64,000 nucleotides of DNA from Haematobia irritans (GCF_050003625.1 NC_134401.1:67777629-67841628), one strand, 5' to 3'. Shown: positions 1 to 10,556, counted from the first letter of the stretch. The notes: a model not told the origin generated them from the letters alone. A program made the numbers and translations.

Positions 1-1297
1 ATAATTTACCTACTCTTAGTTTAATGTGATTTCCTTAATTTTATGTAATATTTTCATACTTGAATTGAAAAATGTATTAGAGGTTGATGTTTTCTGTATG
101 CGATTAATTCTGTGGCTGTGTTATTTTCTCATTCGGGCTGAAGTTGTATTTCAGGCAACATCAAATATTGAATATGCCTTAACCTCTCCAATTCCCTTAA
201 GCTTTGTACCATACATCCCTTGACACCCACATACTCGTTGCGTAACCCATGTATACATACATAATATTATGCGTGAGTTCGTTCCGCGATCTTGTCGATG
301 GTTTATGTGCACAGCAGCATCAGTTCGATGAATTTAAGTAGCCGATGGAGGACAATGGCTTCTGCTAACAATGTTTTTTTATTATAGATATTGTCTTCAG
401 GTTCGCTTACCAAAGAATGTGCTTTCAGAAAGAAGCTATTTATATGATGGACGGACTCATCCCAGCACATGTATCTCGCAGGAGGAGGAGAGTGAAATAT
501 TGAACGTGCACGCTTGCGTACGAGTTAGAGTCCGTCCGCTCAGCGGTGCAGCTATAAATGACATACGCACGAATCTTTGAGAGTACGTTGGGTTGATGGT
601 CCGTCTGCTTCATTGACATTCCAGGTTCAGCAACTGTTGTCATCTTTTTGTGCTGGACGTCTAACTAAAATAAAGAATTAAGCGAAAAAACGAACAATAC
701 CTATAGCATTCCGTCAATGCAACAGGAATTGATCGTTGATACACCAGACATGAAACAGTCAAGAATCAGATGAACGGTTACATTGTCGATGATGACGACA
801 ATGCGAGGAAGCACAAACTGGCTGCTAACTGCAATCGATGCGCGAAGGTAAGATGCGTGGGATAATTCTGTTCTAATTTGTTGTGTTTACAGCAAATGCA
901 ACGAAGACATCCCTAGGAGCTATGATTTGTTGATCTTGGCCAGTTTGTAAACGAAGTTAATATAAATCATTAAAAATACATTTGTATGTTATATTAGCTT
1001 GTCATATAGCGAATATATGTTTGTATGTAGGACTTTTATTTTACATTTCTATTCTATAGAATTGTAAAATAATTGTATGTGATTTAGAATTAAGGATTAC
1101 ACACCCTATTAATCTTTTGCAGTAATATCTATTAAAGTACATTTGATTAAGTAAAAGGTGCAAACTAAAACTTACAAATTAATCAAAAAAGAGCAAATAT
1201 TCATAAATCTACAGTTTTTCCAGTTGTTGAACTCCAGATAAATATTACATAAATTATATTATACATTGACTCTTTATGCAATGACGTTTTGGTTTTA
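1..1297. other. No recognisable gene
   Basis: AT-rich sequence with only short, overlapping open frames of 65-70 codons on both strands and no domain or motif I recognise. No terminal repeats or tandem arrays stand out. It may be unique intergenic or intronic DNA flanking the LINE-A remnants. Confidence 0.5.
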
Positions 1298-1560
1298 ACC
1301 CGGGGAATCAAAGTTATATCGATTTCTATACCGATTGGTCCAAATTTGGAGACTCAAGAGACATGGAACTTAAAATCGCGAAGTGAATAACTAAGCGTTT
1401 CAAAATGTAAGATATCCGCGATTCCTGATATCTGCAATAACGGATCGCTGCCAGATTGGCGAATTTGCGTGAAGTGATAACGACTACTGAAAGAACTGCC
1501 ATGAAGCGGAGGAAAAGATATCAATTTGTCCTGCATTTTGTGTGAGGCGAAAACGAATTT
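1298..1560 (+). pseudogene. Decayed LINE-A fragment, plus strand
   Basis: The sequence aligns in pieces with the plus-strand LINE-A copy near 8304-9060: the segment just before the RNase H YTDGS motif (1298-1350) is followed directly by the segment before the terminal CCHC motif (from about 1405). The intervening RNase H core is missing and the frame is broken repeatedly. It abuts the oppositely oriented LINE-A copy that begins near 1597, so two LINE-A remnants lie in inverted orientation. Confidence 0.65.
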
Positions 1561-1596
1561 CATGGGAATATACACAGAAAAAAGTAGCTCGTAATT

Positions 1597-2470
1597 ATAC
1601 CACATTTAACTAAAATTACCTATTACATATGGGTACTTCTAGTTTTAACCACTGAACCTTCTCTATTGTTTTCTTTTGTTGAACCAGATTGTTCCAAAAA
1701 CTTTAACAGACTGCTTAAGTTAACGTTTTCCAGGTCCGCCAGTAATCTAAAGCTATATGCCCCTAAAATTTACTTACGCCTTACACAAAATGCAGGACAC
1801 TCACACAAGAGGTGTTCAATTGATTCCTTTTCCTCCGCATCATGACAGCTCATACAATAGTCATTATACTTCGCACCAATATTTTTGCAAATTCGCCTAT
1901 AAGGCAGCGACCCGTTATAGCAGATATCAGAAGTGATATCTGACGTCTTGAGAACACTAGCATATCTAGTGTGCGGTTCAAGTTTAAATGGGGCCATATT
2001 TGCTTGGTGTCGTTACAACTCTTGCAATTCTCCTATCGAACATTTGCCAACATGACCGCCATCTCACGCAGTAAGAGCTTGCAGGTTGCCAGAGACATAC
2101 CAACAGATTCTAGTTCCCGTGGAATATGTAAGGTAGTTCCTAGCCTTGCTAACTCATCTGCTTGGCAGTTCCCCGGTATGTTCCTATGTCCAGGCACCCA
2201 TATTAGGTGAATATTGTACTGCTCAGCCACCTCGTTGAGAGATTTGCGGCAGTCGAGCCGTTTTCAAGTAAAGGAACACAGAGTCCAAGGATTTTATTGC
2301 AGGTTGACTGTCTGAGTATATATTAATGCCAACAATTTTTGGAACATTACTTCTCAGCCAATTCACCACCTCTTTTATTGCTAATATTTCAGCCTGATTA
2401 GGTAATCTGATTAGGTGATTAGGTAATCTGAAAAACACTACAGTGATTAGGTAAGTTTCCACATCCTTTA
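1597..2470 (-). pseudogene. LINE-A 3' part: RNase H, CCHC tail and 3' UTR
   Basis: This is the 3' end of the large minus-strand LINE-A. Three short frames (2504-2223, 2230-2033, 1997-1770) match consecutive parts of the intact frame at 7796-9175. They hold the RNase H Glu (QAEILAIKEV) and Asp (YSDSQPAIKS), the His/Gly segment (GHRNIPGNCQADELAR) and the C-terminal Cys/His motif (CMSCHDAEEKESIEHLLCEC). The first RNase H Asp (YTDGS) is lost. Frameshifts separate the three parts, and a short local duplication of a 'gattaggtaatct' segment lies near 2396-2450. The 3' UTR, near 1597-1740, resembles that of the younger copy. The element is dead and is cut at 2471 by a DD41D mariner. Confidence 0.85.
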
Positions 2471-2472
2471 TA

Positions 2473-3404
2473 AAGGGTGATTCTTTTGAGGTTAGGATTT
2501 TCATGCATTAGTATTTGACAGATCACGTGGGATTTCAGACATGGTGTCAAAGAGAAAGATGCTCAGTATGCTTTGACATTTCATCATGAATAGACTTACT
2601 AACGAGCCACAACGTCGAATTTTCAGTGAATGGGCCCTAGAAAAGTTGGCAGAAAATCCGCTTTTTTATCGACAAATTTTGTTCAGCGATGAGGCTCATT
2701 TCTGGTTGAATGGCTACGTAAATAAGCAAAATTGCCGCATTTGGAGTGAAGAGCAACCAGAAGCCGTTCAAGAACTGCCCATGCATCCCGAAAAATGCAC
2801 TGTTTGGTGTGGTTTGTACGCTGGTGGAATCATTGGACCGTATTTTTTCAAAGATGCTATTGGACGCAACGTTACGGTGAATGGCGATCGCTATCGTTCG
2901 ATGCTAACAAACTTTTTGTTGCCAAAAATGGAAGAACTGAACTTGGTTGACATGTGGTTTCAACAAGATGGCGCTACATGCCACACAGCTCGCGATTCTA
3001 TGGCCATTTTGAGGGAAAACTTCGGAGAACAATTCATCTCAAGAAATGGACCGGTAAGTTGGCCACCAAGATCATGCGATTTGACGCCTTTAGACTATTT
3101 TTTGTGGGGCTACGTCAAGTCTAAAGTCTACAGAAATAAGCCAGCAACTATTCCAGCTTTGGAAGACAACATTTCCGAAGAAATTCGGGCTATTCCGGCC
3201 GAAATGCTCGAAAAAGTTGCCCAAAATTGGACTTTCCGAATGGACCACCTAAGACGCAGCCGCGGTCAACATTTAAATGAAATTATCTTCAAAAAGTAAA
3301 TGTCATGGACCAATCTAACGTTTCAAATAAAGAACCGATGAGATTTTGCAAATTTTATGCGTTTTTTTTTTTTAAAGTTATCAAGCTCTTAACAAATCAC
3401 CCTT
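2473..3404 (+). mobile_element. DD41D mariner-like element, deletion derivative A
   Basis: 932-bp non-autonomous element. The terminal inverted repeats share AAGGGTGATT and a TA duplication flanks it (2471-2472 and 3405-3406). It sits inside the RT/RNase H part of LINE-A. The end next to the transposase start reads AAGGGTGATTCTTTTGAGG; the other end reads AAGGGTGATTTGTTAAGAGC on the opposite strand. The sequence between start codon and catalytic domain is deleted in frame. Four further copies lie in the window. Confidence 0.93.
2586..3299 (+). CDS. N-terminally deleted DD41D transposase, in-frame (237 aa)
   Basis: Catalytic domain of a Tc1/mariner-superfamily transposase. The native start MNRLTNE, shared with copy C, is joined in frame to PQRRIFSEWALEKL, so about 100 residues of the usual N-terminal helix-turn-helix DNA-binding region are missing (family length is around 340 aa). 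Visible catalytic residues are the Asp in FSDEAHF, the Asp in WFQQDGATCH and the Asp in CDLTPLDYF. With the third Asp aligned to the mariner 'SPDLAPSD' aspartate, 41 residues separate the last two, the spacing of the DD41D (rosa-like) group. The frame is open from start to stop, so a shortened protein could be made. It should cut poorly by itself but might act as a dominant-negative inhibitor. Whether it is expressed cannot be judged. Confidence 0.88.
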   Translation: MNRLTNEPQRRIFSEWALEKLAENPLFYRQILFSDEAHFWLNGYVNKQNCRIWSEEQPEAVQELPMHPEKCTVWCGLYAGGIIGPYFFKDAIGRNVTVNGDRYRSMLTNFLLPKMEELNLVDMWFQQDGATCHTARDSMAILRENFGEQFISRNGPVSWPPRSCDLTPLDYFLWGYVKSKVYRNKPATIPALEDNISEEIRAIPAEMLEKVAQNWTFRMDHLRRSRGQHLNEIIFKK

Positions 3405-3406
3405 TA

Positions 3407-3722
3407 TATCACCGTCAACCAAGGGATAATTCTGTCAGTCACTGCCTGTAACTCCGCCGGAGCAATTCCATCAAGTCCGGGGGATTTGAATGACCCAAAG
3501 CTATTTAACGCCCATTTTATTCTAGATTCCGATACAATTTCCTCTATAAGAAATGACCGCTGAGCCACTGTGGCACCGCCAGAACATGGTTCAACCGTCT
3601 GATTTCCAGGAAAATGTGTCCAATAGTACCTCCAGCGTCTCCTCACTGGACGTTGTCCAATTGCCCTCCGATGTTTTAATGAAACCTGGAGCGGAGTTAG
3701 TGGATGCTAGTACCTTCCGTAG
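3407..3722 (-). pseudogene. LINE-A reverse transcriptase N-terminal remnant
   Basis: Frame 3646-3404 on the minus strand reads through THFPGN, then RIKWALNSFGSFKSPGLDGIAPAELQ, the entry to the RT fingers seen in jockey, I and R1-type LINEs (SPGxDGI). The RT palm with the catalytic YxDD is absent: the next LINE-A sequence beyond the mariner is already RNase H, so a large internal deletion preceded or accompanied the mariner insertion. On the other side the sequence stops at a 12-bp target duplication (3711-3722) made by LINE-B and resumes at 5531. Confidence 0.8.
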
Positions 3723-4360
3723 TTTTACCCCAAATTACATACTTATGCTGGAAACGGAAGTTGAAGATACACAAATATATACCTTGGGGTTACATTTAAA
3801 ATATTTAGAAGAAATAATGTTTCAATACACAGAAACCAGACTCCCACATCAGTTTGCTGAAATTATATGGGACCGAAATATTTTCTGAGCGAAAGAGTTG
3901 AGAACATTGGCCCAAAATCTAAATTTGCAATGGCCAAGAATATCTTCTCTAACGAGCTGGAATGTGTTTGCCACAAACTTACTAATTATTATGAATCGGC
4001 GCATTTATGAAGAAAGATTGAAGAGAAAGCCCACGTCTATAAAAATACCTGGACCCAAACAGGGCTCACCTTTATCTGAATGAAAGGTATTCTTATCGAA
4101 ACATTGTATGGATATTTAAAGCACGAAGTGGAATGATTCCACTAGGATACAATGAGTTTGTTTCCGATTAGTCCGCTCGAAAATGCAAACTTTGCAATAT
4201 GAATGAAGTGGAGACCTTGCAACACTTCTTAGGAATATGCCCTATACTCAGGGAATTTCGGATCTCGGCATTTAGGAAGCCAATACTTTCTGATGAGGAA
4301 GTAATTACGATACTAGATGGGATGGAAGACGGAGATTGGGATAAGCTAGTAACATATATA

Positions 4361-5295
4361 AAGGGTGATTTGTTAAGAGCTTGATAACTTTTTAAAAAAA
4401 AAAAAAACGCATAAAATTTGCAAAATCTAATCGGTTCTTTATTTGAAACGTTAGATTGGTCCATGACATTTACTTTTTGAAGATAATTTCATTTAAATGT
4501 TGACCGCGGCTGCGTCTTAGGTGGTCCATTCGGAAAGTCCAATTTTGGGCAACTTTTTCGAGCATTTCGGCCGGAATAGCCCGAATTTCTTCGGAAATGT
4601 TGTCTTCCAAAGCTGGAATAGTTGCTGGCTTATTTCTGTAGACTTTAGACTTGACGTAGCCCCACAAAAAATAGTCTAAAGGCGTCAAATCGCATGATCT
4701 TGGTGGCCAACTTACCGGTCCATTTCTTGAGATGAATTGTTCTCCGAAGTTTTCCCTCAAAATGGCCATAGAATCGCGAGCTGTGTGGCATGTAGCGCCA
4801 TCTTGTTGAAACCACATGTCAACCAAGTTTAGTTCTTCCATTTTTGGCAACAAAAAGTTTGTTAGCATCGAACGATAGCGATCGCCATTCACCGTAACGT
4901 TGCGTCCAACAGCATCTTTGAAAAAATACGGTCCAATGATTCCACCAGCGTACAAACCACACCAAACAGTGCATTTTTCGGGATGCATGGGCAGTTCTTG
5001 AACGGCTTCTGGTTGCTCTTCACTCCAAATGCGGCAATTTTGCTTATTTACGTAGCCATTCAACCAGAAATGAGCCTCATCGCTGAACAAAATTTGTCGA
5101 TAAAAAAGCGGATTTTCTGCCAACTTTTCTAGGGCCCATTCACTGAAAATTCGACGTTGTGGCAGATCGTAAGTCTATTCATGATGAAATGTCAAAGCAT
5201 ACTGAGCATCTTTCTCTTTGACACCATGTCTGAAATCCCACGTGATCTGTCAAATACTAATGCATGAAAATCCTAACCTCAAAAGAATCACCCTT
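4361..5295 (-). mobile_element. DD41D mariner-like element, deletion derivative B
   Basis: 935-bp element with the same ends as copy A, inverted. TA precedes it (4359-4360), but the other flank reads TCG instead of TA, so one side of the target duplication is lost. It is nested in LINE-B, which is nested in LINE-A. Confidence 0.92.
4470..5123 (-). pseudogene. DD41D transposase catalytic domain, start removed
   Basis: 217 codons remain open, with the catalytic aspartates at residues 15, 108 and 150 of this frame. The protein differs from copy A only at an Ile/Val position. The deletion junction (ATGAATAGACTTAC joined to GATCTGCCAC) places a TAG in the catalytic frame just upstream, so the native ATG is out of frame and no ATG lies close to the domain. 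It is unlikely to be translated. Confidence 0.85.
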
Positions 5296-5530
5296 TCGAA
5301 GGTAGTATTAAATACCGGCAGTTCATAATAAATGAATATAATTAAGTTATAAATAAAATATATGAATATATAACCACATAAATTAATTTTGATAAGCTTT
5401 ACGACAGACGTACTTTCTTACATTGTCGTTGTTAACTTCATCGTCTTGTATTGAAATTTATGTACATTTACTGAATATAATTATGTAATAATCGAAGAAA
5501 TATTCATTCAATAAAGAGGAATACTACTAC

Positions 5531-6770
5531 TACCTTCCGTAGTCTGGAAGCCTCGGACGTATTCTCAATACTGCTGCAGTAAACATTCCAAGAGTTATGC
5601 TGAGCCTTTCGCAGTTCTCGCTTGTATCCTTTCAGATTCTTGTTGTAAGCGTCCCAATCCTCAGGAATTCTGGTGGACTTTGATTTGTTAAAGAGCTTCC
5701 TGCAGGATTTCCCCATATTACTTAACTCCGTAGACCACCATGGTGGTCGATTTTTCCCCTAGGCTTTCCTCTAGGGCATGCAGCTTTCAGTGAGATATTG
5801 AAGGCCTTAGTAATCCGCTCCACTGCGTGTTCGATATCTTGCACTGTGCTCATATTTGTCTCTGGTATTTCCGGTATCATCATATCGAACGATTCCCTAT
5901 ACTTATTCCAATCAGCTTTCCTAACATTTGGCGGAAATATGGTCTTTGAAGTACGAACAGTCAATCTGAAACTGATGGTGCGATGATCTGAGAAGCTATG
6001 TTCCCTCAAAACTTGTCACTCAAATATCTTATCATTCAGTTCCGGAGAGGACAATGTGACGTCCAAAACCTCTTGCCTGTTTTTGGTGACGAAGGTTGGT
6101 GCATCGCCCTTGTTGCAAACTATCAGGTTACTACGCAAAATAAACTTTATTAGGCACTCCTCCTTGCATTAGTATTACTACTTCCCCAAATACCATGATG
6201 TGCATTTGCATCGCATCCCATAATGATGATCTGAGAAGCTATGTTCCCTCAAAACTTGTCACTCAAATATCTTATCATTCAGTTCCGGAGAGGCCAATGT
6301 GACGTCCAAAACCTCTTGCCTGTTTTTGGTGACGAAGGTTGGTGCATCGCCCTTGTTGCAAACTATCAGGTTACTACGCAAAATAAACTTTATTAGGCAC
6401 TCCTCCTTGCATTAGTATTACTACTTCCCCAAATACCATGATGTGCATTTGCATCGCATTCCATAATGAGTTTTGTTTTCAGTGACTCCTCAACTACGAT
6501 CTTAACGTCACATGGAGGCATCTCCCTATCATGTCCCATGTAGACCGAAGATACCCAGTATTTGCATTTGAATATCTCTAGACTGGCTACGACAGTGTCT
6601 GCATTGCTTAATGAAGGAAGCAGAAACAAGTTTGGTTCGTTCTTAGCAATTATACACGCTCGATTTATATCTTCACCGGTATTATGCACAAGTTTGAAAC
6701 CCGGAGTGCTTAATTCATCAGGAGACATTTTCCATCAGGAGACATTTTAAGGCAGCACAAGCGGCCTTAT
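5531..6770 (-). pseudogene. LINE-A ORF2 N-terminal part: endonuclease and linker
   Basis: Minus-strand frames 6728-6393, 6009-5722 and 5716-5531 together give an AP-type endonuclease and the linker before the RT. The endonuclease active-site region is visible as MECDANAHHGIWGSSNTNARR (GDxNAHH type) and as FSDHRTISF (SDH motif). The frames are split by stops and by a 243-bp tandem duplication (5982-6224 and 6225-6467). The end at 5531 is LINE-A's junction with LINE-B. Confidence 0.8.
5982..6467. repeat. 243-bp tandem duplication inside LINE-A endonuclease
   Basis: Two head-to-tail copies of 243 bp, starting at 5982 and 6225, differ at only a few positions (for example gaggaca versus gaggcca). 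243 is 81 codons, so the duplication itself does not shift the frame. It is much cleaner than the surrounding decay, so it is probably younger than most of the damage. Confidence 0.9.
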
Positions 6771-6994
6771 AATGATGAAGATTTTTCTGGAGGAACCGTA
6801 GAACCATCCAAATTTTCAACCACGGTCACATCAGCCGCTTCAATTGAGTCATTAAGGGCTTCCTCTTCACAGATCTTGGTGACTCTCGCAACAATCCGCG
6901 GTTCAGCTTTGGTGCGGTTTGAGCCTGTAGAAGCTTCCCGCATACGTTGTTCGTCAATGTCTGCAGTTTTTTTGTCTCCTTCGGCTTCGCAAGA
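6771..6994 (-). pseudogene. LINE-A ORF1 C-terminal end and ORF1/ORF2 junction
   Basis: Continues on the minus strand from the ORF1 segment beyond CE1 (10557 onward). It codes a Lys/Glu-rich tail (SCEAEGDKKTADIDEQ) and then runs into the start of ORF2. The precise joining of this part to 10556 when CE1 is removed shows CE1 inserted into ORF1. Confidence 0.6.
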
Positions 6995-7289
6995 TTTTTA
7001 TACCCTCCATCATAGGATGGGGGTATATTAACTTTGTCATTCCGTTTGTAACACATCGAAATATTGCTCTAAGACCCCATAAAGTATATAAAGTATATTA
7101 TATTCTGGGTCGTGGTGAAATTCTGAGTCGATCTAAGCATGTCCGTCCGTCCGTCTGTTGAAATCACGCTAACTTCCGAACGAAACAAGCTATCGACTTG
7201 AAACTTGGCACAAGTAGTTTTTATCGATGTAGGTCGGATGGTATTGAAAATGGGCCATATCGGTCCACTTCTACGTATAGCCCCCATAT

Positions 7290-7752
7290 AAAGGGACCCT
7301 CAGATTTGGCTTGTGGAGCCTCTAACAGAAGCATATTTTATTCGATCCGGCTGAAATTTGGTATATGGTGTTGGTCTCTAACAACCATGCAAAAATTGGT
7401 CCACATCTGTCCATAATTATATATAGCCCCCATATAAACCGATCCCCAGATTTGGCTTGCGGAGCCTAAAAGAGAAGCAAATTTCATCCGATCCGGCTGA
7501 AATTTGGTACATGATGTTGGTATATGGTCTCTAACAACCATGGACAAATTGGTCCATATCGGTCCTTAATTATATATAGCCCCCATATAAACCGATCCCC
7601 AGATTTGGCTTGCGGAGCCTCAAAGAGAAGAAAATTTCATCCGATCCGGCTGAAATTTGGTACATGATGTTGGTATATGGTCTCTAACAACCATGGACAA
7701 ATTGGTCCATATCGGTCCTTAATTATATATAGCCCCCATATAAACCGATCCC
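7290..7752 (-). repeat. 153-bp tandem array, left part (CE1)
   Basis: Units with 'agcccccatataaaccgatcccc' as landmark recur every 153 bp (GATCCC at 7441, 7594 and 7747). The array is interrupted by LINE-A2 and resumes in phase at 9318. Confidence 0.95.
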
Positions 7753-9311
7753 TGAAATTCCCTTTGGTGAGTGTGCAAAATACCTTGGCGTTATTTTGGA
7801 CAGGAAGCTGAATTTTAGGCTTAATATTGAAGAGAGGGCGAGAAAAGCCACGGTAGCTTTGTACTCGTGCAAAAAGGCAATAGGGAAAAAGTGGGGACTA
7901 AAACCAAAAATTGTGCATTGGCTATACACTGCAGTAGTTAGACCTATAATGCTATATGGTGTTGTAGTCTGGTGGCCGGCACTTCAGAAACCGACTTGTT
8001 TAGATAAAGTTCAGCGTATGGCGAGCTTATGTATCTCAGGCGCATTTAGTAAGACAGGAACGGACTCCCTTAATGTCATGCTACATCTATTGCCTTTAGA
8101 CATTTTGGCCAAACAGTCAGCTGCAACAACGGCTGTGCGGTTGCGCGAGCTATCGCTGTGGTCGGAAAAAATGTACGGTCATAGTTCGGTCCTCAAAATA
8201 ATGCCAGATGTGACTAACGTAGTGGATTATACCCTGGCAAAACCACTTTTCGACAAAAAGTTTGAAACTCTAAATTCCAACAGTGAGGCGTGGTGTACAC
8301 AGACCCCGGGGAATAAAAGATATATAGATTTCTATACTGATGGCTCCAAATTGAATGGACAAGTGGGGTTCGGAGTATATTCTAAAGATCTGGGAATTCG
8401 AATAGCGAAAAGATTACCTAATTACTGTAGTGTTTTTCAGGCTGAAATATTAGCAATAAGAGAGGTGGCGAATTGGCTGAGAAGTAATGTTCCAACAAAT
8501 ATTGGCATTAATATATACTCAGACAGTCAACCTGCACTAAAATCCTTGGACTCTGTGTTCCTCAACTCGAAAACGGCCATCGACTGCCGCAAATCTCTCA
8601 ATGAGATGGCTGAGCAGTACAATATTCACCTAATATGGGTGCCTGGCCATAGGAACATACCGGGGAACTGCGAAGCGGATGAGTTGGCAAGGCTAGGGAC
8701 TACCTTACATATTCCAGGGGAACTGGAATTTGTTGGTATGCCCCTAGCTACCTGCAAGCTCATGCTGCGTGAGAAGGCTGTTAGGATGGCAAATGTTCGA
8801 TGGGAGAATTGCAAGGGTTGTAACGACACCAAGCAAATATGGCCCCATTTCAACTTAAACCGCACACTAGATATGCTAATGTTCTCGAGACGTCAGATAT
8901 CACTCCTGATATCTGCTATAACGGGTCGCTGCCTGATAGGCGATTTTGCAAAAACTATTGGCGCGAAGTATAATGACTATTGTATGAGCTGTCATGATGC
9001 GGAGGAAAAAGAATCAATTAAACACCTCTTGTGTGAGTGTCCTGCATTTTGTGTAAAGCGCAAGCAACTTTTAGGAGCATATAGCTTCAGATTACTGGCG
9101 GATCTGGAAAACGTTAACTTAAGCAGTCTGCTAATGTTTTTGGAACAATCTGGTTGGTTCAACAAAGAAAAATAATCAAGAAGGTTCAGCGGTTAAAACT
9201 AGAAGTGCCCATATGTAATAGGTACTTTTAGTTAATGTGGTATCACAATGGACTGAATAGTCTAAGTGAGCCTGAATCTTAATCGGGCTGCCACTTTAAC
9301 CTAACCTAACC
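7753..9311 (+). mobile_element. LINE-A2: young 5'-truncated LINE-A copy
   Basis: 1559-bp insertion flanked by a perfect 12-bp duplication TAAACCGATCCC (7741-7752 and 9312-9323). It starts in the RT thumb and ends with the LINE-A 3' UTR and a short CCTAA-type repeat tail (9298-9311). Its single frame is intact, so it is recent. It serves as the reference for all other LINE-A remnants in the window. Confidence 0.95.
7754..9175 (+). pseudogene. LINE-A ORF2 C-terminal part: RT thumb, RNase H, CCHC
   Basis: The frame is open from the truncation point to the stop at 9175. Numbering from the TTG at 7796 (459 aa): residues 1-110 are the RT thumb, entered by AKYLGVILDRKL upstream. Residues 175-300 are an RNase H domain with D182 (YTDGSK), E217 (QAEILA), D243 (SDSQPA), H285 and D295 (GHRNIPGNCEADELA). 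Residues 396-415 are a C-x2-C-x10-H-x4-C motif near the C terminus. LINEs of the I/LOA group carry an RNase H after the RT, used in family terms to remove RNA from the hybrid. The endonuclease and RT palm are missing through 5' truncation, so no transposition-competent protein can be made. No ATG start can be assigned. Confidence 0.9.
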
Positions 9312-9925
9312 TAAACCGATCCCCAGATTTGGCTTGTGGAGCCTCTAAGAAAAGCATATTTCATCCGATCCGGCTGAAATTTGGTACATGGTGTTGGTAT
9401 ATGGTCTCTAACAATCATGCAAAAATTGGTCCACATCGGTCCATAATTATATATAGCCCCCATATAAACCGATCCCCAGATTTGGCTTGCTGAGCCTCAA
9501 AGAGAAGCAAATTTCATCCGATCCGCCTGAAATTTGGTACATGATATTGGTATATGGTCTCTAATAACCATGCAAAAACTGGTCCACATCCGTTCATAAT
9601 TATATATAGCCCCCATATAAACCGATCCCCCGATTTGGCTTGCGAAGTCTCCAAGAGAAGCAAATTTCATCCAATCCGGTTGTAATTTGGAACATGGTGT
9701 TAGTATAAGATCTTTAACAACCGTGCCAGAATTGGTCCATATCGGTCCATAATTATATATAGCCCCCATATAAAACATTCTCCAGATTTGAACTCCGGAG
9801 CCTCTTGGAGGAGCAAAATTTATCCGATCCGGTTCAAATTTGGCACGTGGTGTTATTATATGGTCGCTAACAACCATACCAAAATTGGTCCAATCACACA
9901 AAAATTGGTCCATATCGGTTCATAA
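9312..9925 (-). repeat. 153-bp tandem array, right part (CE1)
   Basis: The GATCCCC landmark (or its altered form) occurs at 9318, 9471, 9624 and 9777, exactly 153 bp apart. The last unit degrades into the transition to the 29-bp array. Confidence 0.95.
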
Positions 9926-9944
9926 TCATGGTTGCCACTAGAGC

Positions 9945-10335
9945 CAAAAATAATCTACCAAAATTTTATTTCTATAGAAAATTTTGTCAAAATTTTATTT
10001 CTATAGAAAATTTTGTCAAAATTTTATTTCTAGAGAAAATTTTGTTAAAATTTTATTCGGTTCATAATAAAATTTTCATCATTGTCAAAATTTTATTTCT
10101 ATAGAAAATTTTATCAAAATTTTATTTCTATAGAAAATTTTGTTCAAATTTTAATCGGTTCATAATCATGGTTGCCACTCGAGCCAAAAATGACCTACCA
10201 AGATTTTATTTCTATAGAAAATTTTGTCAAAAGTTTATTTCTATAGAAAATTTTGTGAAAATTTTATTTCTATAGAAAATTTTGTTAAAATTTTATTTCT
10301 GTAGAAAATTTTGTCAAAATTTTATGTCTACTTTG
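9945..10335. repeat. 29-bp minisatellite with palindromic core
   Basis: Imperfect head-to-tail copies of a roughly 29-bp unit built around TTTCTATAGAAA, a perfect 12-bp palindrome, with AATTTTGTCAAAATTTTA between cores. A longer segment starting 'cggttcataatcatggttgccact' occurs twice (9917 and 10154), so a higher-order duplication is present. Confidence 0.93.
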
Positions 10336-10556
10336 TCAAACTGAATTATATACGTATTGGATTGGATCCACGTATGGACTTACATACAATTTAGAAGATG
10401 GTGTTAGGAGGTTTTAAGATACCTTGCCATCGGCAAGCGTTACCGCAACTTAAGTAATTCGATTGTGGATGGCAGTGTTTAGATGAAGTTTCTACGCAAT
10501 TCATGATGGAGGGTACATAAGCTTCGGCCTGGCCGAACTTACGGCCGTATATACTA

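Larger units (their letters stand above)
3723..5530 (+). mobile_element. LINE-B: 5'-truncated LINE inserted in LINE-A
   Basis: Insertion flanked by the 12-bp duplication TACCTTCCGTAG (3711-3722 and 5531-5542), which restores LINE-A continuity when removed. It holds the C-terminal part of a plus-strand LINE ORF2 in several broken frames (3724-3888, 3898-4080, 4168-4360), an AT-rich 3' region (5296-5520) and a short TAC-repeat end. A CKLC...HFLGIC motif (C-x2-C-x9-H-x4-C) near 4190-4240 is the usual C-terminal finger of RNase H/jockey-group LINEs but differs in sequence from LINE-A, so this is a separate family. Mariner copy B lies inside it. Confidence 0.82.
6995..10555 (-). mobile_element. 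Composite tandem-repeat element CE1
   Basis: Non-coding element in reverse orientation. In its own direction it reads: an AGTATATACGGCCG head (about 10555), a unique 5' part with TACCCTCCATCATG (10510), a 29-bp repeat array (9945-10335), a 153-bp repeat array (7290-7752 and 9312-9920), a short GACG-type repeat (near 7140-7158) and an end containing ATACCCCCATCCTATGATGG with a following GGGTATAAA (7000-7030). The TACCCTCCAYCAT segments near both ends are inverted. Copies CE2, CE3 and CE4 share this order. The plan (short head, internal tandem array, proto-microsatellite, conserved tail) recalls Drosophila mini-me/DINE-1-type elements, but I cannot show homology. It lies in LINE-A ORF1 and contains LINE-A2. 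Confidence 0.75.

Noticed and set aside
5798..5986. Plus-strand frames over LINE-A (for example 62 aa)
   Set aside because: They are antisense shadows of the minus-strand LINE-A coding sequence.
7198..7547. Small ORFs of 69-72 aa in CE1
   Set aside because: Frames within the 153-bp repeat and tail of a non-coding element, on both strands at once.
9298..9312. Telomeric DNA
   Set aside because: Only about three CCTAA units, located exactly at a LINE 3' end between target duplications.
9945..10335. CRISPR-like array
   Set aside because: Units are contiguous 29-bp minisatellite copies without unique spacers, in eukaryotic DNA.
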